Origin: Flavobacterium piscisymbiosum
Lineage (GTDB): Bacteria; Bacteroidota; Bacteroidia; Flavobacteriales; Flavobacteriaceae
DNA length: 64,000 nucleotides
Assembly: GCF_020905295.1 (NCBI RefSeq)
Contig: NZ_JAJJMM010000001.1
Location: forward strand, 496,001-560,000
Reading direction: 5' to 3'
Position numbers and translations under genes: made by a program
Notes under the pieces: generated by a model
Database searches by the model: none
What the model was told of the DNA's origin: nothing
The model's input: only the letters and a program-made list of their open reading frames with translations
In this document: one piece after another, positions 1 to 10,102 of the stretch
How positions within the stretch are numbered: the first letter of the stretch is position 1
Layout of the letters: every line of letters begins with the position of its first letter

Positions 1-245
1 GAGCTTTCGTTGGTCAGCACGGATCATGGAATCGCGCCAAAATATCAGGTTATAAAGTAGTTTTCGTTCCTTTTACAAATGGAAAACCCGGAAAACCTGA
101 AGACTTCCTGACTGGTTTTGTTGCAAATGCTGATAAAGCTGAAGTTTACGGGCGTCCTGTTGCTGTAACAGTTATGCAAGACGGATCGCTTTTGGTGAAT
201 GATGATAGTGGAAACACGATTTGGAAGGTAACGGCGAAAAAATAA
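1..245 (+). CDS. PQQ-dependent sugar dehydrogenase, C-terminal fragment
   Basis: The reading frame is open from base 3 to the TAA at 243-245 and gives 80 residues; the rest lies upstream of the window. The motif FVGQHGSWNR followed by GYKVVFVPF and a final GRPVAV-DGSLLVNDD-NTIWKV is typical of the end of the GDH/L-sorbosone dehydrogenase beta-propeller family (PQQ-dependent, usually periplasmic). The role as a soluble or membrane-attached sugar oxidase is inferred from the family; the substrate cannot be told from this fragment. A TonB-dependent receptor follows after about 220 nt of non-coding sequence. Confidence 0.8.
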   Translation, partial: AFVGQHGSWNRAKISGYKVVFVPFTNGKPGKPEDFLTGFVANADKAEVYGRPVAVTVMQDGSLLVNDDSGNTIWKVTAKK

Positions 246-280
246 ATCCCAAATTTTTTAAATTCCAAATCCCAAACTTT
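244..280. repeat. 7-nt-period repeat tract (AAATTCC/AAATCCC words)
   Basis: Directly after the stop codon come the heptamers AAATCCC, AAATTTT and, shifted by 2 nt, AAATTCC, AAATCCC, AAACTTT. The same AAATTCC word recurs at 41291-41320 and 43902-43917. It is a degenerate member of the heptad tracts seen throughout the window. Confidence 0.5.
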
Positions 281-290
281 ACGCGAGTAA

Positions 291-433
291 TTTTAAACAC
301 ATAGAAACATAGGTTTTATTTTGCGAAAAGGTCATTGAAAACAAACACATTTCTTTCACATAGCTATGTGAATTAATGCTAAGTGAAACGCCTTTTTTAC
401 GTCATCAAAAGCTATGTTTCTATGTGTTTAAAA
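291..433. repeat. Inverted repeat with perfect 22-bp arms upstream of TonB receptor
   Basis: The left arm at 291-312 begins TTTTAAACACATAGAAACA and the right arm at 412-433 is its exact reverse complement. Outside the arms the similarity continues imperfectly (GCGAGTAA against TTATGCGC). The interior holds a 14-bp perfect palindrome, CACATAGCTATGTG, at 357-370. It could form a long hairpin in the leader of the receptor gene, or be a dispersed intergenic element. Confidence 0.75.
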
Positions 434-463
434 TTATGCGCAAAAACTGATCAAAACTCTTTT

Positions 464-2560
464 ATGATTTTAAAAAAATATTGTTTTCTACTTTTTGTGT
501 TTTGCATTTTTCATAATAGTAAAGCACAAGAAAAAGAAAGCAAAACTATTGATTCTCTCAAAACTCAGAAACTGGACGAAGTTGTTATCAGTTCACTTCA
601 TGTTAATAATAGATTACAGAATACACCAGCAGCAATTGGCATTTTATCAAAAAAAGACCTTTTGCAAAATAATGCAACAGATATTACTACGGTAATTAAT
701 ACAATTCCAGGAGTTTTTATGCAATCCTCTAATTTTACCACAACCCGCATTTCGATTCGTGGTATTGGCGCAAGATCTCCTTATGGAACTAATAAAATCA
801 GGGCTTTTTATGGCAGTATTCCGCTGACTTCCGGGAACAGCGAAACGGTTATTGACGATATCGATCTGGAAAATATTGGGCAACTTGAAGTAATCAAAGG
901 GCCGCTTTCGAGTATTTACGGCGCAGGTTTGGGCGGTGCGATTTTAATTTCACCTCAACTTTCTAAAACCAATGGAGAAAATGCCAGCGTAAGCAGCGTT
1001 TTCGGTTCGTTTGGATTACTTAAAAACAGTTTGAATTATAGTTTGAATGAAAAAAGTGCTAGTCTGAATATCAGTTACCATAATCTTAAAACCGATGGAT
1101 GGAGAGAAAACAGTTCATATAAAAGGGAAGGAATCACACTTGCCGGTGAATTATTCAAAAAGAAAAACAACAAACTGACTTATTTTACAAATTATACCTA
1201 TTTGAAAGCCTATATTCCAAGTTCGATTACTAAGGAAGTTTTTGAATCTAACCCAAAACTGGGCGCTTCGACCTGGGTGGCTTCAAAAGGGTTTAAAGAA
1301 TATAAATCTACTTTGGCAGGATTGGCTTATGATTTTAAAATTAATGATCATCTGAGTAATGCTACTTCAATATTTGTAAATTATAAAGACAGTAACGAAC
1401 CTCGTCCTTTTGATATTTTACGTCAATATACTTTTGGAACCGGAGGGAGAACGCAATTTTCAGGAGATTTTAAAATAGGAAAAACAGAAAATCAATTTAT
1501 TGCTGGAATTGAATATTTTACAGATAACTATAACGGAAATACTTTTAAAAACCTCTACAAAACCAACAACGGCCAGGGAAGTTTACAAGGAAATCAACTT
1601 ACTGAAACCGATCAGAAAAGACATTTTTATAATATCTTTTCGCAAATCAGAACGTTACTTTCTGATCAATTCGAAATTCAGGCAGGGTTAAATTATAATG
1701 AAACTCATTTTGAGCTAACGAATTTTCTGCCGAATAAGACCTCAACTGAAAAATACAGTTATGATGGAATATTTTCTCCTCAATTGTCTTTTTTATACAA
1801 ACCTAATTCCGAAAGAACTTTATACTTTTCGGCAAGTCGCGGATTTTCATTGCCTGCGACCGAAGAAACACTTACAAGTTCCGGCAACATCAATCCTGAT
1901 ATAAAACCTGAAAGCGGTTATAATTTTGAAGCTGGTGGAAAATTTTATTTCTTTAATAAAAATCTTTATACTGAATTTGCGGTTTACCGAATGGAAATAA
2001 AAGATTTATTGGTGGCGAAACGAATTGGCGATGATCAATATGAAGGTGTAAATGCCGGAAAAACATTTCATGAAGGAATCGAAGTTTTAGCAAAACACAA
2101 CTGGACGATTAATCGTTTTTTTACTTTGAATTCTTTTATTGCAGCTTCGTTAGGAAAGTATGAGTTTAAAGATTTTGTCGATAACGGAAACGATTATTCC
2201 GGAAATAAATTAACCGGAGTTGCAGCAAATAAAGTTAATGCTGGATTAATTTTAAATACTTCTTTAGGAATTTATTTTTCTGCCGATTTTCAGTTTACGG
2301 ATAAAATTCCTCTGAATGATGCTAATTCTGCTTATTCAGATTCTTACAATATCGTCAATTTAAAAACAGGTTATCGTTTTGAAATTCTTCCTAACTTAAA
2401 TACCAATTTAGCTTTTGGTATTAATAACGTTACGGATGAAAAATATGCTTCAATGATTTTGCCCAACGCCGTTGCTGTCGGAAACGCAAGTCCACGATAT
2501 TATTATCCGGGACTTCCTGTAAATTATTACGGAACTATTTCACTAAATTACCTATTTTAG
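464..2560 (+). CDS. TonB-dependent outer membrane receptor
   Basis: A 698-residue outer membrane receptor. The chosen ATG at 464 gives a clean signal peptide (MILKKYCFLLFVFCIF, ending HNSKAQ); the upstream ATG at 383 would add 27 residues encoded inside the inverted repeat at 291-433 and is less likely. After the signal comes LDEVVIS (TonB-box-like), then a plug domain with SIRGIGARSPYG and LEVIKGPLSSIYGAGLGGAI, then a long beta-barrel ending NYLF with the terminal Phe usual for barrel proteins. It resembles FecA/ferrichrome-type siderophore or metal receptors, but the ligand is unknown. The next gene starts 21 nt after its stop, so they are probably cotranscribed. Confidence 0.9.
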   Translation: MILKKYCFLLFVFCIFHNSKAQEKESKTIDSLKTQKLDEVVISSLHVNNRLQNTPAAIGILSKKDLLQNNATDITTVINTIPGVFMQSSNFTTTRISIRGIGARSPYGTNKIRAFYGSIPLTSGNSETVIDDIDLENIGQLEVIKGPLSSIYGAGLGGAILISPQLSKTNGENASVSSVFGSFGLLKNSLNYSLNEKSASLNISYHNLKTDGWRENSSYKREGITLAGELFKKKNNKLTYFTNYTYLKAYIPSSITKEVFESNPKLGASTWVASKGFKEYKSTLAGLAYDFKINDHLSNATSIFVNYKDSNEPRPFDILRQYTFGTGGRTQFSGDFKIGKTENQFIAGIEYFTDNYNGNTFKNLYKTNNGQGSLQGNQLTETDQKRHFYNIFSQIRTLLSDQFEIQAGLNYNETHFELTNFLPNKTSTEKYSYDGIFSPQLSFLYKPNSERTLYFSASRGFSLPATEETLTSSGNINPDIKPESGYNFEAGGKFYFFNKNLYTEFAVYRMEIKDLLVAKRIGDDQYEGVNAGKTFHEGIEVLAKHNWTINRFFTLNSFIAASLGKYEFKDFVDNGNDYSGNKLTGVAANKVNAGLILNTSLGIYFSADFQFTDKIPLNDANSAYSDSYNIVNLKTGYRFEILPNLNTNLAFGINNVTDEKYASMILPNAVAVGNASPRYYYPGLPVNYYGTISLNYLF

Positions 2561-2581
2561 ATGTGTCCTAAATCGAAAAAT

Positions 2582-3133
2582 ATGTCATCTGAATTGCAAG
2601 CAAAACTAGACTATGTAAATGCTTACAGAGAAAACCGACTCATGGCGGCTCAGTATGTTTTAGAAAATCATCATTTATTTGAAGAATTGGTTTCGATTTG
2701 TTTTTCGCCAGAAGACAAAAACAATCATAAAGCCTGTTGGATTTTAGAATTTGTATCCTACGAAGAATTAATCTGGCTGCAGCCTCATCTTGATTTTTTA
2801 TGTTCTAATTTGAAAATTTTAAAGGATGAAAGTTCCATAAGGCCAATTGCAAAAGTGGTTCAGCTTTTGGTAAAATCACATTATAAGAAAAACGATGACA
2901 GTATTTTACTTTCTGAAGAAAACCTTCAGGATTGTATAGAAGCTTCTTTTGACTGGCTGATCAATGATGTAAAAGTGGCAACAAAAGCCTATTCTATCAG
3001 AACCTTATATATTTTGGGAAATCACTACGACTGGATTCATCCTGAATTGCAAATTATCCTGAACAAAGATTATGGAGATCATTCGGCAGCTTATAAAGCT
3101 GTTGCCAAAGAAGTTTTGAAGAAGATAAAATAA
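2582..3133 (+). CDS. Small helical protein, function unknown
   Basis: A protein of 183 residues from the ATG at 2582 (an in-frame ATG at 2561 abuts the previous stop and is the alternative). It is soluble and alpha-helical, with no signal peptide. The pattern of helices with HHLFEEL, LEFVSYEELIWL and RPIAKVVQLLVKSHY suggests a HEAT/armadillo-like fold. Proteins of this kind are sometimes labelled adenylosuccinate lyase in Flavobacterium annotations, but nothing here resembles the lyase signature. It is the last gene before a strong terminator and is probably cotranscribed with the receptor. Confidence 0.7.
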   Translation: MSSELQAKLDYVNAYRENRLMAAQYVLENHHLFEELVSICFSPEDKNNHKACWILEFVSYEELIWLQPHLDFLCSNLKILKDESSIRPIAKVVQLLVKSHYKKNDDSILLSEENLQDCIEASFDWLINDVKVATKAYSIRTLYILGNHYDWIHPELQIILNKDYGDHSAAYKAVAKEVLKKIK

Positions 3134-3156
3134 TTTAATAAACTGTTATAGAATCA

Positions 3157-3191
3157 AAAGAGGGCATCTACTTACAGATGCCCTCTTTTTT
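3157..3191. terminator. Intrinsic terminator between convergent genes
   Basis: An 11-bp perfect stem, AGAGGGCATCT / AGATGCCCTCT, with a 6-nt loop, followed by a T run and preceded by an A run. It lies between two convergent genes and can serve both strands. Confidence 0.9.
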
Positions 3192-3242
3192 CCTACTCAA
3201 AAAATAAAAATAACACAGTTAGATTATTGTTTTTTTATCGTT

Positions 3243-4130
3243 TTAAAACTTAAATCGAAGGTAAAATTCGTTTGAGTTTTTAGCACTTGCCATTACGTTC
3301 CCTGTACTTACTTCATAGGCATAACCAAGTGTCATACGATCACTAATATTAAAGCCCAATATTCCTGCATAAGCATTGTCTACCCTGTAGCTTGCTCCTA
3401 TTTCTAAAAATTTCTCGATTTGCAACATCAAATTAAGATCTACTGAAAGAGGCGACCCATTCACATAACGCATCATAAATGACGGTTTTAAGATTAAGGC
3501 TGTTGCGGTTTCCAAATCAAAATCATAACCACTGCTTAAATAAACATGCGCTCTGTCTGTCGCAACTGCGGTATAACCATCTTTATTTCTTGCTCGCTCA
3601 GTATTTAATATTCTTGGAACAGAAAGGGACACGTAAAATTTATCATTTTTTAATAATGCTCCAACACCTACATTTGGATTAAACTGATTGATAGTTGCCA
3701 AAGCAGGATCTGACTGTGGTACATAGGTTTCAAGACCTGACGTATTAACATTATAAAAATTTCCTCCGGCTTTTACTCCTAAATACAAATCTGTAAGGGC
3801 TCCCACCTGAATTTTATACGACACATCAAGACCTAATTGTGTTTGTTTTTCGATAAAAGTTTTATCGTAAACCATAGAAATACCAATTCCAAGGTTACTT
3901 CCTACTGATGTTCCAAAAGAAACCGCTTGTGTTTGCGGTGCATCTTTAATCCCTGTCCATTGCTGGCGAATAGTAGTTGCTAAAACAGTTTCTCCATCAA
4001 CACCTGCATAAGCCGGATTTACCAGATTCATGTGATAACGATAAGTTGTAAATAGACTTTCTTGTTGAGCAAAAAGCATACTACTAAAAAGTAGTAATGC
4101 TCCCGCCAATATATTTTTAATTATTTTCAT
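3243..4130 (-). CDS. PorP/SprF family type IX secretion membrane protein
   Basis: A 295-residue outer membrane beta-barrel protein. The signal peptide is MKIIKNILAGALLLFSSMLFAQ, followed by the family hallmark of a short Q-rich start and YHMNLVNPAYAGVDG, then repeated amphipathic strands ending RFKF. SprF-like proteins work with the type IX secretion machinery and are usually encoded next to large type B sorted substrates. That is the case here: it lies 22 nt downstream of the 1450-residue adhesin gene, so the two form an operon. It is probably the dedicated partner that helps deliver or anchor that adhesin (inference from known SprB/SprF-type pairs). Confidence 0.9.
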   Translation of the reverse strand: MKIIKNILAGALLLFSSMLFAQQESLFTTYRYHMNLVNPAYAGVDGETVLATTIRQQWTGIKDAPQTQAVSFGTSVGSNLGIGISMVYDKTFIEKQTQLGLDVSYKIQVGALTDLYLGVKAGGNFYNVNTSGLETYVPQSDPALATINQFNPNVGVGALLKNDKFYVSLSVPRILNTERARNKDGYTAVATDRAHVYLSSGYDFDLETATALILKPSFMMRYVNGSPLSVDLNLMLQIEKFLEIGASYRVDNAYAGILGFNISDRMTLGYAYEVSTGNVMASAKNSNEFYLRFKF

Positions 4131-4152
4131 TTCTAAAATTTTATTTTTTCAA

Positions 4153-7100
4153 TTACCTGTTAATGTATATCCAACCTTCTCTGTCTGTTTTGCCATCTCC
4201 ATCTAAATCAATTTGATAGTAATAAGAACTTGACTCAGGTAATGAACTTGAATTTCCTTTGTAATATCCGTCCCAGTCATTTTGATAATTTCTGGCAACA
4301 AACACTTCTGTTCCCCATCGATTGAAAACACGTACGGTTGAAGCAGGATAATATTCAATATTAGAAACAACCCATGTATCATTGATACCATCTCCGTTTG
4401 GAGTAAAGGCTTCAGAAATATTTACCTGATCTTTATCGCAAGCATCTCCAATACCATTATTGTTACGATCTTCCTGATATGGATTAAAGGTAATTGGGCA
4501 ATTATCTGATGAATCTAAAATTCCATCATTGTCATCATCGTTATCACAATTATCCGGAATTCCGTCTTTATCATTATCTCCAAATGTGTTTACAATAGTA
4601 ACTTTTGCAGTGGCTGTAGCAGTATTACCTGCCTTATCTTTTACCGTTAAAATCACTGTATTTACACCCACTTTTGTACAATCGAAAGAAATCCTATCAA
4701 GACTTACTGTAGCAATACCACAGTTATCAGAACTTCCGTTATTGATTTGCGCTGCTGTTATAAATGCATTTCCTGCATCATCAAGTTGCACAGTCAAATC
4801 TTTTGTTTTAGCTATTGGCACAATATTATCCTGAACAGTAACAATTGCGATTTCTTTAGCAACATTACCGTTAATATCAGTTACTGTAAGCGTTACTTCA
4901 TTCTCTCCAATATTATTACAGCTAAAAATATCGGGACTAACTGTAATTGAAGCTATACCACAAGTATCAGCACTTCCATTATCGATTTCTGTTGCTGTAA
5001 TTGAAGCATTTCCGGAAGCATTAAGCTGAACTGTTACATCTTTCGTAAGAACTGTTGGCAAAGTATTGTCTGTTACTTTTACAGTTTGAGTTATTGCAAC
5101 TGCATCATTCCCGTTAACGTCTTTTACATTCCATTTGATTGTCGTTGTTCCTACAGGATAAATATCTGTAAGTAATTTGGCATCACTTCGTACTCCTGTT
5201 GGGCTTCCAACTGAACAATTGTCTGTGGCTGTTGCCGAAACTATTACAGTTGCTCCACAAAGATTGGCATCAACATTTACATTTTTATTCCCGTTTGAAA
5301 CAATTACCGGAACCTGATTGTCTTTTACGATTATCGTTTGGATTACTTCAACAGCATCATTCCCGTTAACGTCTTTTACATTCCATTTGATTGTTGTTGT
5401 TCCTACAGGATAAATATCTGTAAGTAATTTGGCATCACTTCTTACTCCTGTTGGGGTTACAACTGTACAATTATCTGTGGCTGTTGCTGAAACAATTACA
5501 GCTGCGCCGCAAACATTTGTATCGGAATTTACATTTTTATCTCCGTTTGAAACAATTACCGGAATTTGACTGTCTGTTACTATGATCTTTTGAATTTCTT
5601 CAACTGCATCATTTCCATTGACATCTTTTACATTCCAGGCGATTGTTGTTGTTCCTACAGGATAAGCATCAGTAAGTAATTTGGCATCACTTCGTACTCC
5701 AGTTGGCGTTCCAACAGAACAATTATCTGTAGCTGATGCAGAAACCGTTACGTTGGCACCGCAAGTATTTATATCAAGATTTGCAGTTTGATCACCATTT
5801 GAAACAATAACCGGAATTTGATTATCTGTTACTATGATCTTTTGAATTTCTTCAACTGCATCATTTCCATTAACATCTTTTACATTCCAGGCGATTGTTG
5901 TTGTTCCCAAAGGATAAACATCCGTAAGTAATTTGGCATCACTTCGCACTCCTGTTGGCGTTCCTGCAGTACAATTATCTGTAGCTGATGCTGAAACTGT
6001 TACAATAGCTCCGCAAGTATTTGCATCAACATTTACAGTTTGATCACCATTTGAAACAATAACCGGAATTTGATTGTCTGTTACTATGATCTTTTGAATT
6101 TCTTCAACTGCATCATTTCCGTTAACATCTTTTACATTCCACGCGATTGTTGTTGTTCCCAAAGGATAAACATCAGTAAGTAATTTGGCATCACTTCGCA
6201 CTCCTGTTGGCGTTCCTGCAGTACAATTATCTGTAGCTGATGCTGAAACTGTTACTTTTGCACCACAAACATCTGTATCAACATTTACATTTTGATCACC
6301 ATTTGAAACAATGACCGGAATTTGATTGTCTGTTACTATGATCTTTTGAATTTCTTCAACGGCATCATTTCCATTAACATCTTTTACATTCCAGGCGATT
6401 GTTGTTGTTCCCACAGGATAAGCATCAGTAAGTAATTTGGCATCACTTCGCACTCCAGTTGGCGTTCCAACGGTACAATTATCTGTAGCTGATGATGAAA
6501 CTGTTACAATAGCTCCGCAAGTATTTGCATCAACATTTACAGTTTGATCACCATTTGAAACAATTACCGGAATTTGATTGTCTGTTACTAGTATCGTTTG
6601 GATTACTTCAACAGCATCATTTCCGTTAACATCTTTTACATTCCAGGCGATTGTTGTTGTTCCTACAGGATAAACATCAGTAAGTAATTTGGTATCACTT
6701 CGCACTCCCGTTGGGGTTCCAACTGTACAATTATCTGTAGCTGATGCTGAAACTGTTACAATAGCTCCGCAAGTATTTGCATCGACATTTACAGTTTGAT
6801 CACCATTTGAAACAATAACCGGAATTTGATTGTCTGTTACTAGTATCGTTTGGATTTCTTCAACTGCATCATTTCCGTTAACATCTTTTACATTCCAGGC
6901 GATTGTTGTTGTTCCCAAAGGATAAACATCCGTAAGTAATTTGGCATCACTTCGCACTCCCGTTGGCGTTCCAACAGTACAATTATCTGTAGCTGATGCT
7001 GAAACTGTTACATTTGCACCACAAACATCTGTATCAACATTAACGGTTTGATTTCCGTTTGAAGCAATTACAGGAATTTCAATATCTTCAACAGTTATTG

Positions 7101-8505
7101 TCGCATTTACAGTTGATACGTTTCCATTATTATCTGTAACAAACAAAGTAACATCATGTGTACCTATATCAGCACAAGAATAAGTTATAGAGCTTGTTTC
7201 AGATCCGGGTACTGGACCATATGAAGCCTGAACAGCTAATCTTTTTGGAGTTCCTCCACAAGGATCTGGAAAAGTACTGTTAGTCGCAGGAATAGTAGCA
7301 GTAGATTGCCCTAATAATAAACTTTCAACATTAGTTACACTGTAGAAAGAGTTACAAAAACCCAAAGTATAATTACCACAACTTCCAAATGGCGTTCCAT
7401 AACTGGCAAAATTAACTTTAGTAAAAACACTAGATGGTGTTGCTGTAAGTGTTAAATTGCTTCCTTCGTTAACCATATCACAAGCTGTTCCTGTAGATCC
7501 AGAACCCAGCATATAACCGCTAATACCGCAATTATCTGTACTTCCATTATTTATTTGAGTCGCGTTTACAGTTACACTTCCGGCTGCGTCCAATTGAACT
7601 GTAAGATTTTGAGCAATTGCGACTGGTTTTGTATTATCTACGCCAGCTGTACCTTGCACTGTAAATGTATAAGGGTTTTCATCTGTGTCATCACTTGCTA
7701 TACTTACAACTGCTGTTTGCAAACCAGTTTGAGTACAAGTAGGATTAAAACGTACATCAAATGTTTGTGAACCAAAACCTGCAATTGTATTAGAACCTGG
7801 CTGCGTTTGAACTGAAAAAGCACTGCTTCCGCTTATATTTACGATAGGAGTACCTGTTAAAGTCAATGCATTTGTTGTACCTTGATTTTGAATTGTAAAA
7901 GTATGATCTAAGGCTACTCCTCCGGCTAAAGTTCCAAAATCTGTATCATCAGAAGCAATTGGCGAAGCATCTCCATTTAAAATTGAAGTATTTCCGCCTT
8001 TAATATTAATTTCAGGGCCAGAAGTTGCATAATTCACAGTCACAATAGCATAAATACCTGGGTTTCCAGGAATAACATCCAGACCTTGGGTATTATTACC
8101 CGAGTTAAAAAGCACCGTATTTAATCCTCCTACATTATAATCTGCAAGATTTAGAGTCCATGTTGTTGGAGCTGGACCTCCGGGAGTACATGAACAATAA
8201 TAAGGCCCCGGCGTAGGCTGTAATGGTTGATTTAAATTATTAAGCCTAACAGTCGAATTGCCATTGATACTGCTACAATTTACCGCATAATTAAGTTGTA
8301 CTGTAACACTAGTAGGTGTCGCCGCACCAACAGATGTCCATTGGAATCCCATATCCATATTTGAATATGTATAGCGAATAGTACCACCGCATGTTTGTGG
8401 GGTTACTAAATCCGACAAACCTAACCGGTAAACCTGTGTCTGCGCAAACGAAGTATAAGTCTGTAGAATTGTGATTATAATTATTAATAAAATCTTTTTT
8501 TTCAT
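4153..8505 (-). CDS. Large multi-domain T9SS adhesin with HYR repeats and a SUEL-type lectin domain
   Basis: A 1450-residue secreted surface protein. Domains by residue: signal peptide 1-21; N-terminal beta-rich region 22-160; choice-of-anchor D-like domain about 163-287 ([16 protein letters not shown]); a HYR-like domain from 293 that is interrupted at about 342-432 by a SUEL/rhamnose-binding-lectin-like domain ([16 protein letters not shown] and [14 protein letters not shown]); eight tandem 84-residue HYR repeats about 477-1148; two more Ig-like repeats to about 1307; thrombospondin type 3-like calcium-binding DxDxDG loops 1308-1360; and a gliding-motility-type (type B) sorting domain 1361-1450 ([18 protein letters not shown]). 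The likely role is an adhesin, possibly glycan-binding or gliding-related. It is the first gene of an operon with the PorP/SprF-like gene. Confidence 0.92.
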   Translation of the reverse strand: MKKKILLIIIITILQTYTSFAQTQVYRLGLSDLVTPQTCGGTIRYTYSNMDMGFQWTSVGAATPTSVTVQLNYAVNCSSINGNSTVRLNNLNQPLQPTPGPYYCSCTPGGPAPTTWTLNLADYNVGGLNTVLFNSGNNTQGLDVIPGNPGIYAIVTVNYATSGPEINIKGGNTSILNGDASPIASDDTDFGTLAGGVALDHTFTIQNQGTTNALTLTGTPIVNISGSSAFSVQTQPGSNTIAGFGSQTFDVRFNPTCTQTGLQTAVVSIASDDTDENPYTFTVQGTAGVDNTKPVAIAQNLTVQLDAAGSVTVNATQINNGSTDNCGISGYMLGSGSTGTACDMVNEGSNLTLTATPSSVFTKVNFASYGTPFGSCGNYTLGFCNSFYSVTNVESLLLGQSTATIPATNSTFPDPCGGTPKRLAVQASYGPVPGSETSSITYSCADIGTHDVTLFVTDNNGNVSTVNATITVEDIEIPVIASNGNQTVNVDTDVCGANVTVSASATDNCTVGTPTGVRSDAKLLTDVYPLGTTTIAWNVKDVNGNDAVEEIQTILVTDNQIPVIVSNGDQTVNVDANTCGAIVTVSASATDNCTVGTPTGVRSDTKLLTDVYPVGTTTIAWNVKDVNGNDAVEVIQTILVTDNQIPVIVSNGDQTVNVDANTCGAIVTVSSSATDNCTVGTPTGVRSDAKLLTDAYPVGTTTIAWNVKDVNGNDAVEEIQKIIVTDNQIPVIVSNGDQNVNVDTDVCGAKVTVSASATDNCTAGTPTGVRSDAKLLTDVYPLGTTTIAWNVKDVNGNDAVEEIQKIIVTDNQIPVIVSNGDQTVNVDANTCGAIVTVSASATDNCTAGTPTGVRSDAKLLTDVYPLGTTTIAWNVKDVNGNDAVEEIQKIIVTDNQIPVIVSNGDQTANLDINTCGANVTVSASATDNCSVGTPTGVRSDAKLLTDAYPVGTTTIAWNVKDVNGNDAVEEIQKIIVTDSQIPVIVSNGDKNVNSDTNVCGAAVIVSATATDNCTVVTPTGVRSDAKLLTDIYPVGTTTIKWNVKDVNGNDAVEVIQTIIVKDNQVPVIVSNGNKNVNVDANLCGATVIVSATATDNCSVGSPTGVRSDAKLLTDIYPVGTTTIKWNVKDVNGNDAVAITQTVKVTDNTLPTVLTKDVTVQLNASGNASITATEIDNGSADTCGIASITVSPDIFSCNNIGENEVTLTVTDINGNVAKEIAIVTVQDNIVPIAKTKDLTVQLDDAGNAFITAAQINNGSSDNCGIATVSLDRISFDCTKVGVNTVILTVKDKAGNTATATAKVTIVNTFGDNDKDGIPDNCDNDDDNDGILDSSDNCPITFNPYQEDRNNNGIGDACDKDQVNISEAFTPNGDGINDTWVVSNIEYYPASTVRVFNRWGTEVFVARNYQNDWDGYYKGNSSSLPESSSYYYQIDLDGDGKTDREGWIYINR
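5062..7077 (-). repeat. Eight tandem 252-bp coding repeats (HYR modules)
   Basis: Each unit encodes 84 residues starting [10 protein letters not shown] and containing [16 protein letters not shown] and [13 protein letters not shown]. For example, TCTGTTACTAGTATCGTTTG occurs at 6581 and again at 6833, exactly 252 bp apart. Units near the middle are nearly identical in DNA, while the last two, toward 5062, differ more. This is direct tandem duplication within one gene. Confidence 0.95.
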
Positions 8506-9022
8506 ATCTAAATATGTTTTTTTGAGTTGTTTTTTTTTATAATCTCCGAATTTTTATTTCGCAAACAGCAATAAACATCCTGCCCTATTTGTCAATAACA
8601 ATGGACTTTAAATTGTCTTTCGACATTTTTTAAATTGGAAGGAAAATTAAAAACTGCTGGAAATTATCTTTTGCAATTATTTAATGTGCAAATTTGAAAT
8701 AAGAAGTTTTTTGAAAGTTGCGAAATACATTCGCGAAGTAAAGTAGCTTTATTATCATATTGGTTGGTTTAGAATTATCGAACAAAATTATATCGAAATC
8801 CAAACGTCGAATAGCCCATTCGGACACATCGATAGCCCGAAACGACCAACTACATTTTCAGTATAAAACAGTCTGTTTAAAACTTGAAGACAACTAAAAA
8901 TAAAATACTGAAAAACAACAAATTAAAAACAAAAACAGGTATAAATACGGTGTTCATAAAATCGCTCAAAAAAATCACATTCAGGATTGAAAAACTCAGG
9001 AAAAGAAAGAATTTTACAGTGA
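8506..9022. other. Intergenic region, no gene recognised
   Basis: A 517-nt A+T-rich gap downstream of an AraC-type gene and upstream of the adhesin gene, so it should contain the adhesin promoter on the minus strand. I could not find a convincing TTTG / TAnnTTTG pair. The only open frame is short, starts at a non-ATG codon (8884) and overlaps the end of the AraC-type gene; I do not regard it as a gene. Confidence 0.5.
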
Positions 9023-10084
9023 TTATAGTCGTATTTCAGAAGGCATTTTTCCAAAACGCTTTTTAAAATTTGCCGTAAACTTGCTGGAACTTTTATAACC
9101 GGTAGCCAAGGCAATGTTTTTTATCTGCATATCAGTATTTTGAATCATCTGCATGGCCAAAAGTAATTTTTTCTCTTTATGATATTGTCCCATCGAAACG
9201 CCATGAACCGATTTAAAAGTCAATTTGAGTTTTGTTGGAGACATCCCTACCTTTTCTGCAATATATTCGACTCCTAAAAAAGGATTGGTTATCGTATCTA
9301 AAAGCAATTTTTCGGCTTTGGCAATTTTTCTATACTCGGGAGTTTCTGTTGGAGTATAATTACCAATTCGCTGATCTATATAAGCATTTTTAAAAAAAGT
9401 AGAAATCAATTGAAATGTCTGTGTTTTTAAAATTGCCTTACTTAATAAATCATGATTATTCTTTTCTAAATTAATTAAAATTTCTTTAGACAATTCAGCT
9501 GCATTGGGCACAATATCCTGATAGGTGATAAAACCTCTATCAGAGTTCAGGAATTTTTTAATCTGATTATCTTCCGGTAAGGTTCCAAAAGAAAAATTGC
9601 GTTCGGCCCATTCTTTACTAAATCCGTATAAATAGAATTCACAAACAGAACCTTTATAAAAATAGGCACCAACTTCTGTTCCTGGTATTTTAAATCCCCA
9701 GTATTTGCTCGAAAAAGGAGTTTTATCCGCAAACGTGTTTTGTAATTTCACTTCACTTTCAAAAACCGAAAAAGTCAGTGTATAATAATCAATAGGCAAA
9801 TCTTCGTCGTAAATGGCTTTTAGCATCACGTTTTTCTTAAAAGTGATGCTGGTAGCAATAATCCAGAAACCTTCTTCGATTTCCCGATAACGCATTACAC
9901 CTTTCGAAAAAGGATTGTTTCTGTAAACAGCCTGCTCTTCTATAACATGTTTAACCGACGGAGAATTTACAATACTTTGTACTATAACCTGAGGAGAATT
10001 AGACAAATAGGGCAATTCAAAAAAACCATCTCTGTAAAAGTTGATATTGTCTTTTATAAATTTAACCCACTTTCCTACATTCAT
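9023..10084 (-). CDS. AraC family transcriptional regulator (paralog A)
   Basis: 353 residues. The last ~95 residues form an AraC-type double helix-turn-helix: GVEYIAEKVGMSPTKLKLTF, then IKNIALATGYKSSSKFTANF and KKRFGKMPSEIR. The N-terminal ~250 residues are a soluble domain I do not recognise. The start at 10084 was chosen because it puts exactly 20 residues before FFELPYLSNSP, as in the neighbouring paralog; an ATG at 10099 would add five residues. It lies directly downstream of that paralog and is probably cotranscribed. Target genes are unknown. Confidence 0.85.
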   Translation of the reverse strand: MNVGKWVKFIKDNINFYRDGFFELPYLSNSPQVIVQSIVNSPSVKHVIEEQAVYRNNPFSKGVMRYREIEEGFWIIATSITFKKNVMLKAIYDEDLPIDYYTLTFSVFESEVKLQNTFADKTPFSSKYWGFKIPGTEVGAYFYKGSVCEFYLYGFSKEWAERNFSFGTLPEDNQIKKFLNSDRGFITYQDIVPNAAELSKEILINLEKNNHDLLSKAILKTQTFQLISTFFKNAYIDQRIGNYTPTETPEYRKIAKAEKLLLDTITNPFLGVEYIAEKVGMSPTKLKLTFKSVHGVSMGQYHKEKKLLLAMQMIQNTDMQIKNIALATGYKSSSKFTANFKKRFGKMPSEIRL

Positions 10085-10102
10085 AAAACTGATACTCAAA
10101 TT

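Noticed and set aside
383..463. N-terminal extension of the TonB receptor from the ATG at 383
   Set aside because: The extension is encoded inside the inverted repeat and would bury the signal peptide; the ATG at 464 gives a normal one.
2582..3133. Adenylosuccinate lyase call for the small helical protein
   Set aside because: The length (183 residues) and sequence lack the lyase signature; this would be an inherited label.
4203..7770. Several open frames on both strands inside the adhesin gene
   Set aside because: They overlap the strongly supported repeat-coding frame and consist of low-complexity translations with no recognisable protein pattern.
8884..9066. Frame beginning at a non-ATG codon near 8884
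   Set aside because: Short, Lys-rich, in an A+T-rich stretch, and it overlaps the end of the AraC-type gene.
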